Below, in pieces: positions 20,469-27,529 of a stretch of 64,000 nt of DNA (positions within the stretch are counted from its first letter, which is position 1; every line of letters starts with the position of its first letter). The translations under genes and the position numbers were made by a program. Below the pieces are notes generated by a model. The model was not told the DNA's origin. It was given only the letters and a program-made list of their open reading frames with translations, and did no database searches. Source of the DNA: Saccharothrix violaceirubra (GTDB lineage Bacteria; Actinomycetota; Actinomycetes; Mycobacteriales; Pseudonocardiaceae); assembly GCF_014203755.1 (NCBI RefSeq), contig NZ_JACHJS010000001.1, positions 1,488,001-1,552,000 on the forward strand, read 5' to 3'.

Positions 20469-21893
20469 GTGAGTCGACGCGCGAAGATCGTCTGTACGCT
20501 GGGTCCTGCCACCGCGACCGAGGACAAGGTCAACGAGCTGGTGGCAGCCGGCATGGACGTGGCCCGGATGAACTTCAGCCACGGCAGCCATGCCGACCAC
20601 AAGCAGGTCTACGACCTGGTCCGCGCGGCTGCGGACCGGACGGGCCGCGCGGTGGGCATTCTCGCCGACCTCCAGGGACCGAAGATCCGCCTCGGCAGGT
20701 TCGCGCACGGCCCGGTCGAGTGGCGCACCGGCGACATCGTCCGGGTGACGGTCGAGGACGTGCAGGGCACGCACGACCGGGTCTCCACCACCTACAAGCA
20801 GCTCGCCAACGACGCCAAGGTCGGCGACCGGCTGCTGGTCGACGACGGCAAGGTCGGCCTCGTGGTCACCGCCATCGAGGGCCCGGACGTGGTGTGCGAG
20901 GTGACCGAGGGCGGCCCGGTCAGCAACAACAAGGGCCTGTCGCTGCCGAACATGGACATCTCCGTGCCCGCGCTGTCCGACAAGGACATCGAGGACCTGG
21001 AGTTCGCCCTGCATTTGGGCGTGGACTTCATCGCGCTCTCGTTCGTGCGTTCGCCCGCCGACATCGATCTGGTCCACCAGATCATGGACCGGGTCGGCCG
21101 CGGTCGGCGGCCGGTGATCGCCAAGATCGAGAAGCCCGAGGCCGTCGACAACCTCGAGGCGATCGTGCTCGCGTTCGACGGCGTGATGGTCGCCCGCGGC
21201 GACCTGGGCGTGGAGTTGCCGCTGGAGCACGTGCCGCTGGTGCAGAAGCGCGCGATCCAGATCGCCCGCGAGAACGCCAAGCCGGTGATCGTGGCGACCC
21301 AGATGCTCGACTCGATGATCTCCAACTCGCGGCCCACCCGCGCCGAGACGTCCGACGTGGCGAACGCCGTGCTCGACGGCGCCGACGCGCTGATGCTGTC
21401 CGGCGAGACGTCGGTCGGCCGGTACGCGATCGAGTCGGTCAAGGTCATGGGCCGGATCATCGAGGCGGTCGAGACCGAGTCGGTCGAGGTGCCGCCGCTG
21501 ACGCACGTGCCGCGCACGAAGCGTGGCGTGATCTCGTACGCGGCGCGTGACATCGGCGAGCGCCTGAACGCGAAGGCGCTGGTCGCGTTCACGCAGTCCG
21601 GTGACACCGTGCGACGGCTCGCCCGACTGCACACGCCGTTGCCACTGCTCGCGTTCACGCCGGAGCAGAGCGTGCGCAGTCAGCTTGCTCTCACGTGGGG
21701 TACCGAGACGTTCCTCGTGCCTAAGGTGGACTCGACGGACGAGATGGTCCGGCAGGTGGACTCGTCCATGCTGTCGATCGGCCGGTACCAGCCGGGTGAT
21801 CTGATGGTGGTCGTCGCGGGTTCGCCCCCCGGCACCGTCGGTTCGACGAACCTCATCCGGGTGCACCGCCTGGGGGAGGAAGACCACGCCTAG
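20469..21893 (+). CDS. pyk: pyruvate kinase
   Basis: Last step of glycolysis: phosphoenolpyruvate plus ADP to pyruvate plus ATP. 474 residues from GTG 20469. The N-terminal KIVCTLGPATATEDKV, ARMNFSHGSHADH (substrate Arg/Asn/Ser), IAKIEKPEAVDN with the catalytic lysine, ARGDLGVELPLEHVP and ATQMLDSMISNSRPTRAE are all intact. The C-terminal allosteric domain (ALVAFTQSGDTVRRLARLHTPLPLLAFTP) is also complete. tesB starts 8 bp after the stop, so both are probably on one transcript. Confidence 0.98.
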   Translation: MSRRAKIVCTLGPATATEDKVNELVAAGMDVARMNFSHGSHADHKQVYDLVRAAADRTGRAVGILADLQGPKIRLGRFAHGPVEWRTGDIVRVTVEDVQGTHDRVSTTYKQLANDAKVGDRLLVDDGKVGLVVTAIEGPDVVCEVTEGGPVSNNKGLSLPNMDISVPALSDKDIEDLEFALHLGVDFIALSFVRSPADIDLVHQIMDRVGRGRRPVIAKIEKPEAVDNLEAIVLAFDGVMVARGDLGVELPLEHVPLVQKRAIQIARENAKPVIVATQMLDSMISNSRPTRAETSDVANAVLDGADALMLSGETSVGRYAIESVKVMGRIIEAVETESVEVPPLTHVPRTKRGVISYAARDIGERLNAKALVAFTQSGDTVRRLARLHTPLPLLAFTPEQSVRSQLALTWGTETFLVPKVDSTDEMVRQVDSSMLSIGRYQPGDLMVVVAGSPPGTVGSTNLIRVHRLGEEDHA

Positions 21894-21901
21894 GAGTTGA
21901 C

Positions 21902-22828
21902 GTGACAGAGGCTGCCCGTGCCGCCGCGGCCACCGGCTTCTCGGATGTCCCACTGGACACCGACGGCGTACCGCACGGGCAGCCCGTGCTCGACCGCCTG
22001 GTGACGCTGCTCGATCTGGAACGCATCGAGGAGAACATCTTCCGGGGTGTCTCCCCGGCCGAGTCGCCCGTGCGGGTCTTCGGTGGCCAGGTCGCCGGGC
22101 AGGCCCTTGTAGCGGCCGGTCGGACCGTTCCACCGGAGCGTCGCGTGCACTCGTTGCACTCGTACTTCATCCGACCCGGAGACCCGTCGGTTCCGATTGT
22201 GTACGAGGTCGATCGCATCCGTGACGGCCGGTCGTTCACGACTCGACGTGTGGTCGCGGTCCAACATGGCAAGGCGATCTTCTCGCTGTCCGCGTCCTTC
22301 CAGCACGACGAGCCCGGCATGGACCACGCCGAGTCGATGCCCGCGGTGCCCGACCCGGAGTCGCTGCCCACCTACGCGGAATCGGTCGCCGGGTACGCCG
22401 ACAAGCTCGGCATGGCGCGCATGCCGCGTCCGTTCGACATCCGGTACGTCACCGAGCCGCCGTGGCGCGCCCGGGAGGACGGGCCGGGCGAGGCCCGCAG
22501 CCAGGTGTGGATGCGCGCCGACGGCAAGCTGCCCGACGACGACATGTTGCACGTGTGCGTGCTGGCGTACGCGTCGGACCTCACGCTGCTCGACTCCGTG
22601 CTCGTGCGGCACGGCGTCTACTGGGGCACGGACAAGGTCCTCGGTGCGAGCCTCGACCACGCGATGTGGTTCCACCGCCGGTTCCGGGCCGACGAGTGGT
22701 TCCTGTACGACTGCGTGTCGCCGTCCGCGTCCGGTGCCCGCGGTCTCGCCACCGGACGGTTCTTCACCGTCGGTGGCGAGTTGGTCGCGACCGTGGTCCA
22801 GGAGGGTCTGCTGCGCGTGCTGCCCTGA
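21902..22828 (+). CDS. tesB: acyl-CoA thioesterase II
   Basis: Hydrolyses acyl-CoA to free fatty acid and CoA. 308 residues arranged as a double hot-dog fold: LEENIFRG-like IEENIFRGVSPAESPVRVFGGQVAGQAL at the start of the first repeat, RRVHSLHSYFIRPGDPSVPIVYEVDRIRDGRSFTTRRV in its core, and SLDHAMWFHRRFRADEWFLYDCVSPSASGARGLATGRFF in the second repeat, which carries the Asp/Gln/Thr catalytic region. GTG 21902 follows GGAG. Gene order pyk-tesB is conserved in mycobacteria, which supports the assignment. Confidence 0.95.
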   Translation: MTEAARAAAATGFSDVPLDTDGVPHGQPVLDRLVTLLDLERIEENIFRGVSPAESPVRVFGGQVAGQALVAAGRTVPPERRVHSLHSYFIRPGDPSVPIVYEVDRIRDGRSFTTRRVVAVQHGKAIFSLSASFQHDEPGMDHAESMPAVPDPESLPTYAESVAGYADKLGMARMPRPFDIRYVTEPPWRAREDGPGEARSQVWMRADGKLPDDDMLHVCVLAYASDLTLLDSVLVRHGVYWGTDKVLGASLDHAMWFHRRFRADEWFLYDCVSPSASGARGLATGRFFTVGGELVATVVQEGLLRVLP

Positions 22829-22843
22829 CGGCACTTGCCGGTC

Positions 22844-24223
22844 TTACGCCATGCGCAGGGCCTCCCACACCGCGGTGACGTGCCGCTCCTCGGTCGCCTC
22901 CGCGCCGAGCGCGATGCGGATCGCGAACCGTCCGTTCACCACCGTGTGCGTGAGGTACGCGCGTCCGCTCGCGTTGACCGCGTCCATGGCCCGTCTGGTG
23001 GTCTCGTCCCCGTCGCGGTGCGCGATCACGAGCAAAGCCAGCGACCGCGGCGTGACGAGCGACCAGTTCTCGTCCGCCTCGACGCGTGCCTCCAGCCCCT
23101 CGGCCAGATCGATGTGCCGTCGCAGGTGCGCGCGCAGGCCTTCGAGCCCGTACCAGCGCAGCACCGACCACAGCTTGAGCGCGCGGAACCGGCGTCCCAG
23201 GGGGATCTGCCAGTCGCGGTAGTCGACGACGGCACCGGATTCGGTCGCGGCGTTGCGCAGGTACTCCGGAAGGATCGTGAGCGCGTCGACGAGCGTGGCC
23301 GGGTGCGCGGTCCAGAACAGCGACAGGTCGAACGCGGTCAACAACCACTTGTGCGCGTTCGCGCAGAACGAGTCGGCCCGGTCTACACCGGCGAAGAAGT
23401 GTCGCAGCTCCGGGCACAGTGCGGCGGGACCGGCCCACGCCGCGTCGACGTGCAGCCACATGTCGTGTTCAGCGCACACGTCCGCGATCGCGTCGACGGG
23501 ATCGATCGCGCCCGTGCTTGTCGTGCCGATCGTCGCGCACACGAGCACCGGCTTGCGCCCGTTCTCCACATCGGACTTGAGCTGTCTCACAAGCGCGTCC
23601 ACGTCCAGGCCCTGTGTCACCGGATCGACCGCGATCGCCCGGACGGCATCCTCTCCGAGACCCGCGATGCGCGCGGCCTTCGCCAGGGACGAGTGCGTCT
23701 GCGTCGACACGTACACGGTCTCCGTGCCGTCCACACCGGACTGCCGCCAGGTGCCGGACCGGTGCAGGGCCGCGAGCAGCGCCACGAGCGCGGCCGACGA
23801 CGCGGTGTCCTGGATGACGCCGCCGCCCCGGAACCGGTCGGGCAGTCCCATCGCGCCGACCAGTTCGTCGAGCAGGTGCTGTTCGAGTTCAGTCGCGGCC
23901 GGGGAGGTGGCCCAGAGCATGCCCTGCGCGCCCAGACCGGTGGAGAGCAGGTCGCCGAGCACGGACGGCAGCGACGCGTTGGACGGGAAGTAGGCGAAGA
24001 ACGACGGGTGCTGCCAGTGCGTTGTGCCGGGCACGATCGTGGCGTCCAGGTCGGCGAGAAGGCCGTCGAAGCCCTCGCCCCGCTCGTTCAACTCGGGCAG
24101 GCGCGACCGGACCCAACCGGGTTCGACGGGGGACAGAACCGGGAGTCGGTCGACGCGCTCGCGGTAGTCCGCGATCCAGTCGACGACCTGGTGGCCGATG
24201 CGGCGGAACTCGTCAGGCTGCAT
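22844..24223 (-). CDS. pyridoxal-dependent aromatic-L-amino-acid decarboxylase family protein
   Basis: 459-residue group II PLP decarboxylase. It begins DEFRRIGHQVVDWIADY, as DDC-type enzymes do. HWQHPSFFAYFPSNAS sits at residues 69-84, His177 (STQTHSSLAKAA) stacks on the cofactor, HVDAAWAGP (258-266) supplies the Asp that pairs with the pyridine nitrogen, and Lys292 in NAHKWLL forms the Schiff base. The substrate could be tryptophan, tyrosine, DOPA or phenylalanine; sequence alone does not decide. It lies 9 bp after the Lrp-type regulator on the same strand and opposite a LysE exporter, so the cluster may make and export an amine or handle excess amino acid. Confidence 0.92.
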   Translation of the reverse strand: MQPDEFRRIGHQVVDWIADYRERVDRLPVLSPVEPGWVRSRLPELNERGEGFDGLLADLDATIVPGTTHWQHPSFFAYFPSNASLPSVLGDLLSTGLGAQGMLWATSPAATELEQHLLDELVGAMGLPDRFRGGGVIQDTASSAALVALLAALHRSGTWRQSGVDGTETVYVSTQTHSSLAKAARIAGLGEDAVRAIAVDPVTQGLDVDALVRQLKSDVENGRKPVLVCATIGTTSTGAIDPVDAIADVCAEHDMWLHVDAAWAGPAALCPELRHFFAGVDRADSFCANAHKWLLTAFDLSLFWTAHPATLVDALTILPEYLRNAATESGAVVDYRDWQIPLGRRFRALKLWSVLRWYGLEGLRAHLRRHIDLAEGLEARVEADENWSLVTPRSLALLVIAHRDGDETTRRAMDAVNASGRAYLTHTVVNGRFAIRIALGAEATEERHVTAVWEALRMA

Positions 24224-24232
24224 GCCCGCACG

Positions 24233-24760
24233 TTAGACGCGCCGCCTGCGGTGGCTGGGCCGCCGGTCTCCGGGCGGGGTGAGGGCGCGCGTCTCGACCC
24301 GTTCCAGGACCACCGAACTGGTCAGGTTCCGCACCTCGGTGCGTGATGCGATCTTGTCCATCAAGAACGCCTGGAGGTGGGTGCTGTCCACTACCGCGAT
24401 GTGCACCAGGAAGTCCGCGGTGCCGCTCACGTGGAACAGCGACCTGGTCTCCGGCTGTGCCATGACGAACTGGCGGAACGCGTTCACGACCGGTCGGGTG
24501 TGCGGACGGACGTTGACCGACACCACGGCCTCCAGCGGCAGCCCGGCGGTGCGCGGGTCGACCACCGCGTGGAAGCCCGTGATCACACCCAGTTCCCTGA
24601 GGCGGCGTACGCGTTGCAAACACGTCGACGGCGCGAGGCCGACCAGGTCGGCGAGAGCCTTGTTCTGCAACGTGGCGTCGTTCTGCAACGCCTCCAGAAT
24701 TCGCCAATCGACCGAATCCAATTCGGCAACATCGGTCACAACCGAACAGTCTACGGGCAT
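24233..24760 (-). CDS. Lrp/AsnC-family transcriptional regulator
   Basis: About 170 residues. The HTH is LDSVDWRILEALQNDATLQNKALADLVGLAPSTCLQRVRRL, followed by the RAM ligand domain (AVVSVNVRPHTRPVVNAFRQFVMAQPETRSLFHVSGTADFLVHIAVVDSTHLQAFL in order). Such proteins sense amino acids as octamers. No ribosome site supports ATG 24760; GTG 24739 would give a start closer to the HTH and would keep the two candidate operator cores upstream of the gene. It is first in a two-gene unit with the decarboxylase and diverges from lysE, the usual layout for a regulator of both. Confidence 0.9.
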   Translation of the reverse strand: MPVDCSVVTDVAELDSVDWRILEALQNDATLQNKALADLVGLAPSTCLQRVRRLRELGVITGFHAVVDPRTAGLPLEAVVSVNVRPHTRPVVNAFRQFVMAQPETRSLFHVSGTADFLVHIAVVDSTHLQAFLMDKIASRTEVRNLTSSVVLERVETRALTPPGDRRPSHRRRRV

Positions 24761-24779
24761 GCTCGCAACAGCCGAACAG
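24742..24779. promoter_or_regulatory. candidate Lrp operator pair
   Basis: The word CCGAACAG occurs at 24742-24749 and 24772-24779, start-to-start 30 bp, about three helical turns, each preceded by CAAC/CAACAG-type sequence. The pair lies between the Lrp gene and lysE, where an autoregulated divergent promoter is expected. Assignment to the Lrp protein is inference. Confidence 0.4.
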
Positions 24780-24797
24780 ATGGCTTACACCTGAGGC

Positions 24798-25400
24798 GTG
24801 CACATCGCCTGGACCTCCTTCCTGCTCGCGCTCGTGGTGATCACGATCGTCCCCGGACCCGACTTCGTGCTCGTGACGAGCAGCGCGGTGCGTGGCGTGC
24901 GCATGGGTGTGCTCGCCGCGTGCGGTGTCGTGACGGGGTTGCTCGTGCACGCCGTACTCGCGACGGTCGGCCTGTCCGCGCTGGTCGTGGCGTTCCCGGC
25001 CGCGCTGGTGGCGGTCAAGGCGATCGGTGCCGCGTACCTCGCCTACATGGGTTTCGTGGCACTGCGAAGCGCACGGAATTCGGTTCCTGTCGCGGACTCC
25101 GCGACAGGAACCGGTTCCGTCTTCGTCCGCGGTCTCCTGTGCGATCTGCTCAACCCGAAGGTGATGCTGACGTTCCTCAGTCTCATTCCGCAGGCGATGG
25201 ACCCGACCGCGCCGCCGCTGCCGCAGGCCGTGCTGCTCTCGGCTGTGACGGTGGGCGTGTTCGCGGTCTTCTGGACGATCGTCGTGCCGCTCGCGTCCCG
25301 GCTCGCCGCCCTGTTGAACCGTCCACGTGTCCGTCCCGTGTTCGAGCGCGTGTGCGGTACCGCACTCATCGGCATGGCCGCGTCGGTGCTCGCGATCTGA
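24798..25400 (+). CDS. LysE/RhtB-family amino acid exporter
   Basis: 200 residues with about six hydrophobic helices. WTSFLLALVVITIVPGPDFVLVTSSAVRGVRMGVLAACG contains the family's conserved PGPD/N motif and the Gly-rich loop. LVAVKAIGAAYLAYMGFVAL and FVRGLLCDLLNPKVMLTFLSLIPQ are also typical. The central loop between helices 3 and 4 (SVPVADSATGTGS) is encoded by a perfect 33-bp palindrome. GTG start at 24798, 37 bp from the divergent Lrp ATG. Substrate unknown; by analogy with LysG-LysE pairs the Lrp regulator probably controls export of the amino acid it senses. Confidence 0.88.
   Translation: MHIAWTSFLLALVVITIVPGPDFVLVTSSAVRGVRMGVLAACGVVTGLLVHAVLATVGLSALVVAFPAALVAVKAIGAAYLAYMGFVALRSARNSVPVADSATGTGSVFVRGLLCDLLNPKVMLTFLSLIPQAMDPTAPPLPQAVLLSAVTVGVFAVFWTIVVPLASRLAALLNRPRVRPVFERVCGTALIGMAASVLAI
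25081..25113. repeat. 33-bp perfect palindrome inside lysE
   Basis: Two 16-bp arms beginning CGGTTCCTGTCGCGG pair exactly around a single central C. It sits in the coding region for the cytoplasmic loop of the exporter, in frame. Confidence 0.95.
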
Positions 25401-25493
25401 CCACCTCGCGGTATCGGAGAACGTCATCGTTCGTTCGCGTTGTCGGTGTCACGGGCACGTGCGCGGACCGACCGACTTCGGCAGGCTTGGGCG

Positions 25494-26933
25494 ATGACCA
25501 CCTCCGAGGCACCCGCGCGGATCGCCGTCACCGGGCTCGCCGTCATGGGCAGCAACCTGGCGCGCAACCTCGCCCGGCACGGCTACCGCGTCGCCGTCCA
25601 CAACCGCACTCCCGCCCGCACAAAGGCGCTCATGCGGGAGCACGGCCACGAGGGCGAGTTCGTCCCCGCCGAAACCCTGTCCGAACTGGTCGAGAGCCTG
25701 GCCACGCCACGTCAGATCATCATCATGGTCAAGGCCGGCACGCCGACCGACGCCGTGATCGACGAACTGGCCCCGCTGCTCGGACCCGGCGACATGGTCA
25801 TCGACGGTGGCAACGCGCACTTCGCCGACACCCGCCGACGCGAGGCGGCGTTGCGCGAACGCGGTCTGCACTTCGTCGGCGCCGGCATCTCCGGCGGCGA
25901 GGAGGGCGCGCTCAACGGTCCGTCGATCATGCCCGGTGGTTCGGCCGAGTCGTACAAGCACGTCGGACCGGTCTTGGAGTCGATCGCCGCGCAGGTCGAC
26001 GGCGTGCCGTGTTGCGTGCACGTCGGCCCCGACGGCGCGGGCCACTTCGTGAAGATGGTGCACAACGGCATCGAGTACGCGGACATGCAGCTCATCGCCG
26101 AGGCGTACGACCTGCTGCACCGGGTCGGCGGTCGCGGGCCCGCCGAGGTGGGTGAGGTGTTCCGGGACTGGGACCGGGGCGACCTCGAGTCGTACCTGGT
26201 GGAAATCACCGCCGAGGTGCTCGGTCACGTCGACCCCGACACGGGGGCGGCCTTGGTCGACGTGATCGCGGACGAGGCCGAGCAGAAGGGCACCGGCCGT
26301 TGGACCGTGCAGGAGGCGCTTGAGCTGGGAGTTCCGGTCACGGGCATCGCCGAGGCGGTGTTCGCGCGTTCGCTGTCCGGGCGAGTCGGGCAACGTGCGG
26401 CGGCGCGCGCGGCGTTCGGCGCGTCCGAGGTGATCCCGTCGCCCGACGACGACCTGGTCGAGGACGTGCGGCTGGCGTTGTACGCGTCGAAGGTCGTCGC
26501 CTACGCGCAGGGCTTCGACCAGATGCGTGCCGCGAGCGTGGAGTACGGCTGGGACCTGGACCTGGGCGCGGCGGCGACGATCTGGCGTGGCGGCTGCATC
26601 ATCCGCGCGCGGTTCCTCGACCGCATCCGCGAGGCGTACGACCGGAACCCCGATCTGCCCTCGCTGCTGGTCGACGACTACTTCCGCGACGCGGTCGTGC
26701 GCGCCGAACAGGCTTGGCGACGGGTGGTCGTGAAGGCGATCAACGCGGGCGTGCCCGTGCCCGGGTTCGTGTCGGCTCTCGCGTACTACGACGCGCTGCG
26801 TTCCGAGCGGCTGCCAGCGGCCCTCGTCCAGGGACTGCGTGACTTCTTCGGTGCGCACACGTATCGACGTGTCGACCGTGAGGGCAGCTTTCACACGCTC
26901 TGGTCGGGTGACCGGTCCCAAGTGGACGCTTGA
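25494..26933 (+). CDS. gnd: 6-phosphogluconate dehydrogenase, NADP-dependent, decarboxylating
   Basis: Oxidative pentose phosphate pathway: 6-phosphogluconate to ribulose 5-phosphate with NADPH. 479 residues from ATG 25494; the frame opens upstream but the extra 18 codons do not fit the family. IAVTGLAVMGSNLARNLARHGYRVAVHNRTP is the NADP Rossmann motif with the Asn-Arg-Thr that selects NADP. Next come VIDGGNAHFADTRRR, FVGAGISGGEEGALNGPSIMPGG and HFVKMVHNGIEYADMQLIAEAYDLL, with the catalytic Lys/Asn/Glu. DEAEQKGTGRWTVQEALELGVP follows, and the last ~15 residues keep the DREGSFHTLW tail, so this is the long dimeric form. Confidence 0.96.
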   Translation: MTTSEAPARIAVTGLAVMGSNLARNLARHGYRVAVHNRTPARTKALMREHGHEGEFVPAETLSELVESLATPRQIIIMVKAGTPTDAVIDELAPLLGPGDMVIDGGNAHFADTRRREAALRERGLHFVGAGISGGEEGALNGPSIMPGGSAESYKHVGPVLESIAAQVDGVPCCVHVGPDGAGHFVKMVHNGIEYADMQLIAEAYDLLHRVGGRGPAEVGEVFRDWDRGDLESYLVEITAEVLGHVDPDTGAALVDVIADEAEQKGTGRWTVQEALELGVPVTGIAEAVFARSLSGRVGQRAAARAAFGASEVIPSPDDDLVEDVRLALYASKVVAYAQGFDQMRAASVEYGWDLDLGAAATIWRGGCIIRARFLDRIREAYDRNPDLPSLLVDDYFRDAVVRAEQAWRRVVVKAINAGVPVPGFVSALAYYDALRSERLPAALVQGLRDFFGAHTYRRVDREGSFHTLWSGDRSQVDA

Positions 26934-27529
26934 CGCACGTCGCCGCACCACGGCCGGGCACGTGACCTGTTGCGACGCCATCGCGTTACGGTCGGGTATC
27001 TGACCGTGGTGTTCCTGATGCGGTTCGTGTTCGCGGACGGAATGTCGACGCAGGTCAGGGTGCCGCTGAGTACCAACCCGCGCAACCTCGCCGACCGCCC
27101 GGTGAACGCTGCGATGTCCGGCCGTGCGTCCGTGCTCGATCCCAGTGCCGTGAACACGATCCCGTCATGGTTCGTGGTCTGTCTCGGTGCGCTGGAACGC
27201 GTCATGGGCCGGTGGCGTGCCGTCTGCGTCGTCCTGGTCGGACACGCCGGCGCGACGCACGTGACCGACCGTGTCGGTGGTCGTGTCGAGTGCCCACCCC
27301 GACGACCTCCGCTCGGCGGTGGACGTCGGGGTGGGTCGCGTCGCGTTCACGGTGGCGGTCGCGGTGACCGTTCTCGTACCCGGTCTGTCGCGCGTGCCAC
27401 CCTGTGTTCAGGTGTTCGTCGCTGTTCGCGACCTGGTATGGCGCGGTGCCCGACTTCGGTGCCGTGGGCACGTGTCGGCGGCCCTGGTCGGGATCGGGGT
27501 CGGCGCGTTCGCCGCGCACCGCGCCGAGG
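26934..27529. other. intergenic, no gene seen
   Basis: Nearly 600 bp between convergent gnd and the SulP gene. Frames here lack ribosome sites and family motifs. The only strong feature is the large inverted repeat at 27293-27335. Confidence 0.55.
27293..27335. repeat. 20-bp inverted repeat, possible terminator or structured RNA
   Basis: Arms 27293-27312 and 27316-27335 match at 18 of 20 positions around a TCG loop; the outer 12 bp (CCCACCCCGACG / CGTCGGGGTGGG) are perfect. It lies about 360 bp past gnd, further than a normal terminator. Confidence 0.8.
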
